In this document: positions 7,587 through 15,636 of the stretch, in pieces
How positions within the stretch are numbered: position 1 is the stretch's first letter
Layout: each line of letters begins with the position of its first letter
Assembly: GCA_021159105.1 (NCBI GenBank)
Contig: JAGGSM010000275.1
Coordinates: 1-22,737 of the forward strand
Direction: 5' to 3'
DNA from: Candidatus Bipolaricaulota bacterium
GTDB lineage: Bacteria > Bipolaricaulota > Bipolaricaulia > UBA7950 > UBA9294
Length of the DNA: 22,737 bases
Notes under the pieces: model-generated
What the model saw: the letters and a program-made list of their open reading frames with translations, nothing else
Told to the model about the DNA's origin: nothing
The model's database searches: none
Program-made: the position numbers and the translations under genes

Positions 7587-7605
7587 TCGATCTATCCGAT
7601 CAGCC
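7581..7605. terminator. Hairpin shared by two convergent genes
   Basis: GGCTGATCG (7581-7589) and CGATCAGCC (7597-7605) are perfect complements around a 7-base loop. The stem includes the plus-strand stop codon (7584-7586), and the loop carries the minus-strand stop codon (7592-7594). No run of T follows on either strand, so it is either a Rho-assisted or intrinsic-like bidirectional terminator or an mRNA 3'-end stabiliser. Confidence 0.5.
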
Positions 7606-8071
7606 GCTTGAATTGACCGAGATTCATCTTCGACTCCACGAAGTCCTGGAACTCGTCCTCCTCCGCAAACGGCGACTCGATCGCTGAGGCCTCGAAGACA
7701 TCATCGGAGATGAAAATCGGGCTCCCCGTGCGCAGGGCCAGGGCAAGGGAATCGGAGGGGCGAGCATCGATCTCCGTCGTCTCCCCCTCAGCGTTCGCCA
7801 GGAATATCGACGCGTAGTACGTCCCCTCTTCGACCCTGCTGATGACTACCCTCTGGACCGTGCCACGCAGGTCCTCGATAATCGTCTTCATCAGGTCGTG
7901 CGACAGCGGCCGCGGGAACTGATTGCTCTGCAGGGTGAACGCGATCGACATCGCCTCAGACTCGCCGATCCAGATCGGCATCGCCTGGTTCGAGTTTCTA
8001 TCCTTAAGTAGAATGACTGGGGCATTATTAAACGGGTCAACCAATAGCGCCTTTATCTCTGCCTCTCGCAT
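7592..8071 (-). CDS. Bifunctional nuclease family protein (DUF151)
   Basis: DUF151 proteins are widespread small cytoplasmic proteins; a plant member has DNase and RNase activity, and many bacterial members are uncharacterised. The 159-residue sequence has the family core: PVILLKDRNSNQAMPIWIGE (19-38), ISRVEEGTYYASI near 78-90, and IDARPSDSLALALRTGSPIF near 101-120. The acidic C-terminus (FAEEDEFQDFVESK) is where many members carry a short acidic tail. The ATG follows AAGGAGAGCAGCG. It is transcribed alone from a strong promoter and ends in the hairpin shared with the convergent LolA-like gene. The biochemical role in this organism is unknown. Confidence 0.88.
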   Translation of the reverse strand: MREAEIKALLVDPFNNAPVILLKDRNSNQAMPIWIGESEAMSIAFTLQSNQFPRPLSHDLMKTIIEDLRGTVQRVVISRVEEGTYYASIFLANAEGETTEIDARPSDSLALALRTGSPIFISDDVFEASAIESPFAEEDEFQDFVESKMNLGQFKRLIG

Positions 8072-8113
8072 CGCTGCTCTCCTTACACTCCTCTATTACA
8101 CGTTGGCAGTCCC

Positions 8114-8142
8114 ATTATAGCAATGTGCCCGGCAAGAGACAA
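8114..8142 (-). promoter_or_regulatory. Promoter of the DUF151 gene
   Basis: On the minus strand TTGTCT (8142-8137) and TATAAT (8119-8114) are 17 bases apart. The predicted start is near 8107, leaving a leader of about 36 bases with the ribosome-binding site AAGGAG. Confidence 0.7.
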
Positions 8143-8155
8143 TCCCCCCTTATGC

Positions 8156-8185
8156 TTGCACTGGAGATCATCCTGGTTGTACCAT
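8156..8185 (+). promoter_or_regulatory. Probable promoter of phosphoglucose/phosphomannose isomerase gene
   Basis: TTGCAC (8156-8161) and TACCAT (8180-8185) are 18 bases apart. The -10 box is weak (four of six). Its end is 10 bases from the ATG, so the transcript would have a leader of about 3-4 bases. No purine-rich ribosome-binding site is seen before the ATG, which fits a leaderless message. Confidence 0.45.
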
Positions 8186-8195
8186 ACTTATCACC

Positions 8196-9251
8196 ATGAA
8201 CAACAAAGAAGAAACGCTGTTTGATAGCCTCTACGATGCAGGGAGGATGATCGACACGATCGATGCCTTCTCGGATCAATGCGGGGAAGCGATCGCTCTC
8301 GGAGAGGGCTTCACGTTCGCTGGAAAGGGCGAATTCGATAAGGTCATCATCTGTGGAATGGGAGGCTCGGCGATGGCCGGGGATGTGGCGCGCCGCTTCG
8401 CCAAGGTTCCGATCACCGTCAACCGCAGCTACACGCTCCCCCCATTCGCCGATAAGAGAACGCTCCTCGTCGCAATCAGCTACTCCGGCAATACAGCCGA
8501 GACGATCTCATCGCTCAAAGCGGGAATCAAGGTGGGAATGAGGGGACTGTGCATCGCAAGCGGCGGGAAGCTGGAGAAGATCGCGCAGGAGAATGGGATC
8601 CCGTTCCTGAAGGTCCCATCGGGCTTCCAACCGCGGGCGGCAACAGGTTATCTGGCCTTGCCCCTTCTCGTAGTGCTCTCGCGTTTGGGACTGACTGCGG
8701 GAGCGGAGCAGTGGGATGATATGTTCACCGCCCTTGGCAAGGTAAAGGAGGAGTGCGCAGCGAGCGTTCCGCTTAAAGAAAATCCCGCTAAGGAGCTGGC
8801 GCAGGCTCTGCACGGACATATCCCCATTATCTACGGCACGGCCGGTAACACCGATCTTGTGGCGATGCGCTTCAAGACGCAGATCAACGAGAACGCGAAG
8901 CAGCCCGCCTATTGGAACGCATTCTCCGAGCTCAACCACAACGAGATCCTCGCCCTTGTACGAAGCGACCTCCTGGCCAGTCAGCACATCGTACTTCTGA
9001 AGAATTCCTTCGATCACCCGGAGAACAGGGTCCGCATGGAGATCATGACCGGTCTGTTCGATGAGCACCACGTGCCGCATACCGACGTCACAGCCAAGGG
9101 AGAGTCAGAACTGGCACAGGTGCTGGCGCAGATCTACTTCGGGGACTATGTGAGCTACTACCTCGCGCTTACAAACAAGCTAGATCCAACGCCGGTCGAG
9201 CTGATCGAGAAGTTCAAACGGACACTTGCAGAGAGAGTTTCTCAAAGATAA
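8196..9251 (+). CDS. Bifunctional phosphoglucose/phosphomannose isomerase
   Basis: This SIS-domain enzyme interconverts glucose-6-P, mannose-6-P and fructose-6-P. The 351-residue length fits the family. Visible motifs are the first sugar-phosphate loop GMGGSAMAGD (54-63), SYSGNTAET (95-103), PSGFQPRAATGYLALP (about 141-156), and FSELNHNEI, which holds the conserved Glu and His of the active site in this group. The C-terminal helix ends with an EKFKRTLAE segment typical of the family. It has its own promoter and is convergent with the mannoside operon that ends 158 bases further on. Next to mannosidases it gives a direct route from mannose-6-P into glycolysis, although it may equally be a housekeeping glycolytic isomerase. 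Confidence 0.92.
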   Translation: MNNKEETLFDSLYDAGRMIDTIDAFSDQCGEAIALGEGFTFAGKGEFDKVIICGMGGSAMAGDVARRFAKVPITVNRSYTLPPFADKRTLLVAISYSGNTAETISSLKAGIKVGMRGLCIASGGKLEKIAQENGIPFLKVPSGFQPRAATGYLALPLLVVLSRLGLTAGAEQWDDMFTALGKVKEECAASVPLKENPAKELAQALHGHIPIIYGTAGNTDLVAMRFKTQINENAKQPAYWNAFSELNHNEILALVRSDLLASQHIVLLKNSFDHPENRVRMEIMTGLFDEHHVPHTDVTAKGESELAQVLAQIYFGDYVSYYLALTNKLDPTPVELIEKFKRTLAERVSQR

Positions 9252-9388
9252 TCTGGCTCCTCGCTGTTTGGTGTCGTAGCGCCGAGGGCGCAAGGGCCCG
9301 AGTCACCAGAAATCTGCTTGTCATGGTATTCCCTCTAACTGGCAAGCCCGGTTTCTGTTTACCCACGTGAAACAGCGAGGAATCAGGT
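9251..9388. other. Folded non-coding element between convergent genes (terminator, small RNA or MITE-like)
   Basis: The 158-base gap between the isomerase gene and the mannoside operon is not coding. Arms at 9251-9269 and 9370-9388 form a 19-position stem with one mismatch and two G-T pairs; the central 12 bases (TCCTCGCTGTTT with AAACAGCGAGGA) are perfect. Inside, GGTG (9270-9273) pairs with CACC (9304-9307) around a GCGCC-GAG-GGCGC hairpin. Next, CAGAAA (9307-9312) can pair with TTTCTG (9352-9357), enclosing GCTTGTCA (9316-9323) with TGGCAAGC (9340-9347). The result is a three-way junction. It could be a bidirectional terminator, a structured RNA, or a small mobile element with terminal inverted repeats. 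Confidence 0.55.
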
Positions 9389-9409
9389 ACAAGGGGCCAG
9401 ATAACACAT

Positions 9410-12124
9410 TTAGGGCTTCACTCCGATCACATAATCGTAGATCCGTCGTTTGATCCGCAGTTCGTTAAGCTGCGCCCCTAACTCAGCTATCTCAGGGTCG
9501 AGAGCGTACAAGTAATCGTGATCCAGGCGCCCCCGCAGATCCAGCTTACGTCGATTCAACAATGCCGACAAGCGCAATTCGTACAGCTCTCGCTTGAGCA
9601 TATAATAGCGATGTTGAACCAAAAACCGCTCTTTCCCACTTGCGTTGCGCCACTCTTCCTCGACTTGAGCCACTTGCAGCTCCAGGCGGGCAATTTTCGT
9701 TTCAAGCTGTGCGATGATTTCGGAAGCGGGCAATCCCTGGTTGTCACCCACGCGCCATTCCGGGAAGGTCATAGATGTGACCACGCGCTCATCCGGCGGA
9801 GTACTAAGCCCCGGGACCGCTTTCGCAATTTCGAGGGTCAGGATACCCTTCGCGGGCACCGTCTTGATAGGGGCTTTGGGGCTGCCCCAGACGGTCGTTT
9901 CCAGATATTCCCGGTTCAAAGGGTAATTCCTGAGAGTGGGATTGTAAAAGCGGGCAAGTAGTTTGTCCTCGTAGATGCTCAGGCTACTCAGCGGCAACTC
10001 TTCTTGCAGGAATTGCCACTCGGTTTGTTCCCCCATTCCCTGAGCAGCCACAATCAGCGGGGGATTTTGGAATCCCGCGTTCAAGCTATGAATGGTCAAA
10101 TCATCGATGGTTGTCTTGTCGATCAGCACAGCGATCTCGTGTCTCACGGTGCGTTCACAGCGGGCATCCGGCACGTACATGAACGGGCCAGCATCCCCAG
10201 AACGGTATTTCAAGTCAGAGGCGGTCAGCCATTCAACGGAACGGCGCAGGGTGAGCGAGATCGTCCCGTCGTCATCCGCCTGATAGGCGCGGATGCCCTT
10301 GGCCATGATCGCTGCTGACGAGCTCCCATCAGAGATGGCCACGAAAGCATGGAACGGAAAGGTTCGCACTTCTCCCAATTCACGCTGTCCCAGTAGCACT
10401 GCCGCCAACTTCTGGTCCAATTGCCGGGGCAGCAGGTCTTTGTCAACGGTGGGGCGCTCGATCACATCGAAGGGCATCCCCGCGTAGACATCTCCTGAAA
10501 GCCCCGTTTTGAACGCCAGATCCACCCTGAAATCCGTTCCCTTGGAATCCAGATCAACTTGCCAGCGCAGCAACGGCGTCTCATCAAATGTCAGACGGAC
10601 GGTAGCTGCTATTTGGGCGTCCTTCCAGGGGAATGCGCACCGGTAGCTGATCACACAGTGATGCCTGCTTTTTTCTTCAATGGTAAGAGGGCCGGCGGCG
10701 TGGCCGGTGACGGAATGTTGGCCTGCCTCGTCTGAGTAAGTGTCCCCCTTCTCTTCGGTCACAATCAGATAGCCCAAAGTGGCTGTGTCTACTTGCACCA
10801 CGCCATTGGCGTTTACCGTGGCGGTATAGTGGTCGTTTTGCCACTTGAAATCGGAGACGGGCTGCCGAGGGCGCTCGACCGGCGAGGAATCGCTTATTCG
10901 CCACACCCCGATGCCTTTGGTGTGCAAATGATACACGTTATCTCCCCGCACCTGCCATCCCTCATAGGCAAAGGGATTGGTGCTGACAGCGTACATGCCC
11001 GGTGTAAAGTCGTGCAGGATGTACGTCAGCGAAGCTCGTACGTCCTGCTTGATGTCTCGATATAGCTTGCGGTAGCTGTCTTCCATTTTCTCATGAACTT
11101 GATCGATGCTCACGCCACAAATACAGTCATGGATGGTGTTCTGGAGCAGCGATCGAGCCCAGGCTTCGTACTGTTGCGACTGATAGGCGCGACCCTTTAA
11201 GCGGGCCAACACGGCTAACGGCTCGCATAGCTCGAACAGCAAATGCTCGCAATCCCGATTCATCACTTTCAGATAGGTTCGGGTGGACAAGGTTCCAGGG
11301 AATACAGCGCCAAATTTCCCGGAGTTCAGCTCGCCGGGGATGGTGGGCGGATTTGGGACTTTATCATTCACAATCTGAACGAAGTCACCAGGAGATGATT
11401 CTTTGATCTGAATATGGTCTGGCAGGTCTGCTGCATGCTCCCGGTAGAAAAGCACAGGGTCTTCCGGGTTTTGTTCGAGATCATAACCGTCGAATAGGGG
11501 AATGTCGGAGGTGGGGTAGTAGGGCTGCAATTTGGCGGCCTCCGCCTCCAAACGCTTGATGGCGACCTCGGGCACATGGGTGATCCCGTAAAGATTGCGA
11601 TAACCACCAAATAAATTGATCGCCAATAACTGCCGACCGTTGGCGCCCTGCCATTGAAAATAGGGTTCCATTTGGGGAATGCCGCGCCAGACAAATACCG
11701 CGTCCAACCCGAATAGATCGTGCAATTGCGGCGCTTGCGAGATATGGCCAAAGGTGTCCACCAACCAGCCGGTATGATTGCGGCCGCCATGTTGCTGCAT
11801 GTCTTTCCGCCCATAGAGCAGATTCCTGATCAAGGATTCGCCGCCAGTGATCTGCCAGTCAGGTTGGCAGTAGTAGGGGCCGACGATCAGATGACCGGCG
11901 CTGATCAGCCAATCCACTTTGTCGCGATAATCGGGAGCCAGTTTCAGCAGATCTTCGATGACCAGTGTCTGTCCGTCGAGCAGGAACTGGTAGTCAGGGT
12001 TCTCTTTAGCCAGACGCTCCAAGGTGTCGATTAGCTTGGGAATCCATGGGTTGGTATAGACCGAGGTCAGAAACCATTCTCGGTCCCAATGGGTATGATT
12101 GATGATGTGGGCCACGGTTTTCAT
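9410..12124 (-). CDS. GH38 alpha-mannosidase, MngB-like, with coiled C-terminal extension
   Basis: GH38 enzymes are zinc-dependent retaining alpha-mannosidases. From the chosen start the protein has 904 residues and no signal peptide, so it acts in the cytoplasm. HTHWDREW (10-17) supplies zinc ligands His12 and Asp14. VDTFGH has the nucleophile Asp123, where most relatives have PD. NTIHDCICG gives the later zinc His332. LDGQT, GPYYCQPD and ESLIRNLLYG also match MngB, which cleaves mannosylglycerate phosphate. The final ~100 residues are strongly helical and charged, predicted as coiled coil, and are not part of the usual fold. The ATG at 12139 has no ribosome-binding site; the ATG at 12124 follows GAGG by 9 bases and starts directly before the first strand. 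It is the last gene of the mannoside operon. Substrate is inferred only. Confidence 0.9.
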   Translation of the reverse strand: MKTVAHIINHTHWDREWFLTSVYTNPWIPKLIDTLERLAKENPDYQFLLDGQTLVIEDLLKLAPDYRDKVDWLISAGHLIVGPYYCQPDWQITGGESLIRNLLYGRKDMQQHGGRNHTGWLVDTFGHISQAPQLHDLFGLDAVFVWRGIPQMEPYFQWQGANGRQLLAINLFGGYRNLYGITHVPEVAIKRLEAEAAKLQPYYPTSDIPLFDGYDLEQNPEDPVLFYREHAADLPDHIQIKESSPGDFVQIVNDKVPNPPTIPGELNSGKFGAVFPGTLSTRTYLKVMNRDCEHLLFELCEPLAVLARLKGRAYQSQQYEAWARSLLQNTIHDCICGVSIDQVHEKMEDSYRKLYRDIKQDVRASLTYILHDFTPGMYAVSTNPFAYEGWQVRGDNVYHLHTKGIGVWRISDSSPVERPRQPVSDFKWQNDHYTATVNANGVVQVDTATLGYLIVTEEKGDTYSDEAGQHSVTGHAAGPLTIEEKSRHHCVISYRCAFPWKDAQIAATVRLTFDETPLLRWQVDLDSKGTDFRVDLAFKTGLSGDVYAGMPFDVIERPTVDKDLLPRQLDQKLAAVLLGQRELGEVRTFPFHAFVAISDGSSSAAIMAKGIRAYQADDDGTISLTLRRSVEWLTASDLKYRSGDAGPFMYVPDARCERTVRHEIAVLIDKTTIDDLTIHSLNAGFQNPPLIVAAQGMGEQTEWQFLQEELPLSSLSIYEDKLLARFYNPTLRNYPLNREYLETTVWGSPKAPIKTVPAKGILTLEIAKAVPGLSTPPDERVVTSMTFPEWRVGDNQGLPASEIIAQLETKIARLELQVAQVEEEWRNASGKERFLVQHRYYMLKRELYELRLSALLNRRKLDLRGRLDHDYLYALDPEIAELGAQLNELRIKRRIYDYVIGVKP

Positions 12125-12158
12125 TATGGATTTCCTCATTCTGCATGGCGGGTGAGTT

Positions 12159-15100
12159 TCAAAAGAGCCTCCGATGATCTGGCAACAAGCGGAAGGTCAG
12201 GATTTGGTATGGTTTGATGGCAACTCGCAGACGACATCCTTCCACTTCTAGCTGTTCCTGGTTTTCTTCGAGCAGATTCGTGCGCCAAGCTTTTGCGAGG
12301 GAGAAATCGGTTGTCAGCGTAACATGGCCGCGCCGGCGCTGGCATTCATACAGGCGCACAATTACCCCCTGGCCATCCTCGGCCTGTTTGACTGTTTCGA
12401 TGACGACATTCGGCGCGTCAACGGCCACCAGCGAGAGCGCGTGGTCGCTGCGCCCCCTCTCAGCCCCCTCCAACCCCGGGGCGCCGTTAACCCGTCGCAG
12501 GATCAACGGATCATTCAGTGCATAGGCCGCGGGTATGGTGCCCGTCCGCCAATCGCCGCGGTGGGGCAACAGGCTGTAAGTGAAGTGATGCTCCCCCTGG
12601 TCGGCGTCGGGGTCGGGATAGGTAGGGCCTCGCAGCAGGGTCAGACGCATGATGTTATCGTGTACATCGTGACCATACTTGCAGTCGTTGAGCAAGCTGA
12701 CGCCGTAGTCACCCTCGCTCAGGTCAACCCACTTATGGGCTACCGTCTCGAAACGCGCCCAGTCCCAGGATGTATTGCGATGGGTGGGGCGCTGGATATT
12801 CCCCCATTGGATGTCGTAGGTGGCCACTGGGCTCAGCACATCCACCGGAAAGGCGACTTTGAGCATCACATGTCGCTCCTGCCAATCAACCCAGGTGTCG
12901 AAGTCGAGGCGGCGACTGCCCCGGTACAAGTAGACATGCTGCACGATCTCGCTGTTCAGGAGATGACGACGGATTTCCAGCCCAATCCGCAGCGGCCCCT
13001 CTTCGATAATCCTCAGGCTGTGGGCTGGCTCAGCGACCCATTGCTTATCGTTGTAAAAAACCTCGATATTCCAGGCGTCTCCACCCAATGGGCGATCCTC
13101 GAAGGCCTGAAAGACATTGGCCCGCTGGCCGGGTGGCAGCACCTCGCGCCCCACCGCTTTATCGTATAGACGTGTGATCTCACCGGCCGCGTCAAACTCA
13201 ACGCGAAGCGCATCGTTCTCCAATACCGCGCCGCCGTTGGCCAGGTGAACCGACAACACCCCCGCGGGCGGAAGGGGGGCTTTGTTCTCGCTGCCCAACG
13301 CGACCAGCCCATAAGGGCTAATCTGATCCAACTTCACCAGCGTTCCACCCTCGCCCGGCTGAGTGATCAGGGACTTGCCCGTGGTCAGGTCAATGAGCGT
13401 ACGTCCTGGGGCCAACGACTCCGGCAGCAAGCCGATGTGCCGTTCCCCGAAGGAGGTGGGGTTGACGGCCACGAACTCCGCCGCTTTGGGCAACAACCGG
13501 GACAGGGCGGCCAGTGCTGTTTCCCGCACTCGTTCGCCGATGGTGCGGATGGCCTCGTGATCGCGGGCGCTGTCTTTGTACACCTGGCCGATGGATGAGC
13601 CGGGCAGGATGTCATGGAACTGGTTGAGGCAGAGCAGCTCCCAGGCCCGGGTCAATTCGGCGTGGGGATATGCGTAACCGGTCGCCTGCGCCGCCCAAGC
13701 GGCCAGGAACTCGGCGTCGTGCAACAGGAACTCGCATTGGCGATTGGCGCGCTTGGTGCGGGCCTGGCTGGTGTAGGTACCACGGTGGTATTCCAGGTAA
13801 AGCTCGCCATTCCAGACCGGCAGTCGCTCGCCGGCCTGCGTTTCGAGGTTCTGGAAGAACTCGCCGGCGCGTCCCATCCGCAGGCGTGGTGCGCCAGGGT
13901 GATTGGCCAGCCGCTGACCGTTCTCCAGCATCTCGCGGGTCGGCCCGCCACCACCGTCTCCCCAGCCAAAGGCAGTAAGTAACTCGGTGTGTGCTTCTTT
14001 CTGCTGATAGTTACGCCAGGTGCCGATAACCAGCCGAGGGGATAGATTGCCGTTGTAGGTATCATACCGGTTCCCCTCCGCGTCGGGTGTGGTGATGAAG
14101 TGGGTTAGGATTTGTGTGCCATCCAGCCCCTGCCACCAGAAACTGTCATACGGCAAGCGATTGTATTGATTCCAGCTTAACTTCGTAGTCATAAAATAGC
14201 TCAGGCCGGCTTGCTCGATCAATTGAGGCAGCGACCAGGGGAAACCGAATGTGTCCGGCAGCCAGAGGATGGGCGTCTCCGCAGCGCCAAAATGCTGGCG
14301 GAAGAAGCTCCGCCCCAGCAGGAGCTGTCGAACCAGAGACTCAGCCCCGGTCATGTTGCAGTCGGCCTGGACCCACATGCCACCAGTCACTTCCCAACGA
14401 CCCTCCGCCACGCGTGCCCGAACTTGTTCAAAAATGTGTGGGTGATCTTCAGCAACGAATTGGTATAGCTGAGGCTGGCTCTGGGTGAAGTGAAAGTCAA
14501 GGAATTGCTCCATCAGCCGCAAGACACTGCTGAAGGTGCGCGCGGCCTTGCACCTGGTCTGGCTGATGGGCCACAGCCAGGCCACGTCCAGGTGAGCGTG
14601 GCCCACGGCGACGACGTCTACCGCCAGGGGAGGACCGGCCTCCGCCAGGCTCTCGCCGAGGGTCTGCTGTGCCACGACGACACTTTCGTAGAAGCTGTCT
14701 TCTACAGGCTCCCGCATGTCGAGGTGAAGGAACGCCTCGTCCAGGGCATCCAGCAGGCGCGCTCGGGTGGGGTTGTTTTCATCCAGCTCCCTGAGCACGC
14801 CCAGCGCCACGCGGGCCGCGGCTACGAAATCGCGAGTGGGTTGGTGAATTTGCACGATTTCCGGCTGGCCCATCACGACAGGCTCCCTTCCTGTGCCGAT
14901 CCAACCATGTAAGGCTAACAGGTGCGTAGCGCCGTCGTGCCAGAGGGATGGCAGTAGAAGCTCCTGGTGACGGCTATTGATGCCTTGATAAGCCTGACCG
15001 TCGATGTAGACCAGCGCTTCGGGATGGACGAACTGATGAGCATCTCCGAGGGGCAAGAAAAGCGCTACGGGTGATTGCCAATGGGCGGGGAGGACGAAAG

Positions 15101-15314
15101 TGGTGCGCAGGGTGAAATTCTGGCCTTGTTTACCCCAGCAAGCTCCCGGTTCTATGATCGGCCAGGTGTCGTCGTCCACATCCATGGCGACGAGAGACTC
15201 ATCGCCGGCATGAAAGCGAAAGGGTGGTAGAGGCTGGTGTCTCCGGTAGACGAGCGGTTCGACCAGTTCCAAGCGACGGGCGATTTTGCGTTCGGTCAGG
15301 CGGATGCGATGCAA
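12159..15314 (-). CDS. GH38 alpha-mannosidase, large (Ams1-like) type
   Basis: This 1051-residue cytoplasmic protein has an N-terminal beta-rich domain of about 230 residues, then the GH38 catalytic domain. Zinc ligands are His241 and Asp243 in GHAHLDVAWLWP, and the nucleophile is Asp354 in WLPDTFGFPWSLPQ. Families of this type (yeast vacuolar Ams1, bacterial relatives) remove alpha-1,2/1,3/1,6-linked mannose from oligosaccharides. The open frame begins with GTG at 15332, but AAGGAGG followed by TTCTT points to the TTG at 15314 as start. Codon use is visibly richer in G+C than the neighbouring transporter genes (a sampled 60-base line, 13681-13740, has 41 G/C), suggesting a different origin. 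It is 34 bases upstream of the second mannosidase start and shares its operon. Confidence 0.92.
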   Translation of the reverse strand: MHRIRLTERKIARRLELVEPLVYRRHQPLPPFRFHAGDESLVAMDVDDDTWPIIEPGACWGKQGQNFTLRTTFVLPAHWQSPVALFLPLGDAHQFVHPEALVYIDGQAYQGINSRHQELLLPSLWHDGATHLLALHGWIGTGREPVVMGQPEIVQIHQPTRDFVAAARVALGVLRELDENNPTRARLLDALDEAFLHLDMREPVEDSFYESVVVAQQTLGESLAEAGPPLAVDVVAVGHAHLDVAWLWPISQTRCKAARTFSSVLRLMEQFLDFHFTQSQPQLYQFVAEDHPHIFEQVRARVAEGRWEVTGGMWVQADCNMTGAESLVRQLLLGRSFFRQHFGAAETPILWLPDTFGFPWSLPQLIEQAGLSYFMTTKLSWNQYNRLPYDSFWWQGLDGTQILTHFITTPDAEGNRYDTYNGNLSPRLVIGTWRNYQQKEAHTELLTAFGWGDGGGGPTREMLENGQRLANHPGAPRLRMGRAGEFFQNLETQAGERLPVWNGELYLEYHRGTYTSQARTKRANRQCEFLLHDAEFLAAWAAQATGYAYPHAELTRAWELLCLNQFHDILPGSSIGQVYKDSARDHEAIRTIGERVRETALAALSRLLPKAAEFVAVNPTSFGERHIGLLPESLAPGRTLIDLTTGKSLITQPGEGGTLVKLDQISPYGLVALGSENKAPLPPAGVLSVHLANGGAVLENDALRVEFDAAGEITRLYDKAVGREVLPPGQRANVFQAFEDRPLGGDAWNIEVFYNDKQWVAEPAHSLRIIEEGPLRIGLEIRRHLLNSEIVQHVYLYRGSRRLDFDTWVDWQERHVMLKVAFPVDVLSPVATYDIQWGNIQRPTHRNTSWDWARFETVAHKWVDLSEGDYGVSLLNDCKYGHDVHDNIMRLTLLRGPTYPDPDADQGEHHFTYSLLPHRGDWRTGTIPAAYALNDPLILRRVNGAPGLEGAERGRSDHALSLVAVDAPNVVIETVKQAEDGQGVIVRLYECQRRRGHVTLTTDFSLAKAWRTNLLEENQEQLEVEGCRLRVAIKPYQILTFRLLPDHRRLF

Positions 15315-15328
15315 AAGAACCTCCTTTC

Positions 15329-15636
15329 TCACGCTCTACGAAAAGCAAGCACCTGTTCCTTATCTGCCGTTGCCATGCTGGTTACCGTTCCGGCGGCACC
15401 GCAGTGAAGGTAGAGTGTATCGTCTGTCATCACTTGACCGCAACTGAAGGCCACGTTGGGAACGTCCCGGGCCGTTCCCATTCCTCCTCTGGCTCCCACA
15501 CACGGATGAGCTTCACTTTGCCCTCTGGGCCATCGGCTGGGACTACTCCCTGCTCCACAAGCGGCAAACGCTGGCGAAGCTGCTTTATCTCACTTACGAG
15601 TTTGCTGAGCCGTTCCACGCCGAAGCGCCTGTTCAC
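15329..15636 (-). pseudogene. Frameshifted GH130 C-terminal fragment
   Basis: Two adjacent frames together encode the end of a GH130-type protein. The first frame (GTG at 15636, stop at 15430) reads through WEPEEEWERPG and then loses the family pattern. Skipping to the next frame after the GGG at 15467-15465 restores DVPNVAFSCGQVMTDDTLYL, followed by GAAGTVTSMATADKEQVLAF, ending at a TGA at 15331-15329. The same pattern appears in the intact GH130 gene at the right edge as RTGDVPNVVFPCGGFVRGDD and YYGAADSSICLATG. Adding one G would give a continuous ~102-residue frame, still lacking the first ~280 residues of a GH130 enzyme. It starts on the stop codon of the GH130-like gene (GTGA overlap). 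It is a remnant, or a sequencing error in a G run within a small C-terminal-only gene. Confidence 0.75.

Noticed and set aside
12324..13169. 281-codon open frame on the plus strand opposite the large mannosidase
   Set aside because: It is antisense to conserved GH38 coding sequence and shows no independent motif; high G+C content makes long shadow frames common here.
15315..15332. GTG start for the large GH38 mannosidase
   Set aside because: No ribosome-binding site precedes it, while AAGGAGG within the first codons points to the TTG at 15314. The TTG choice is still an inference.
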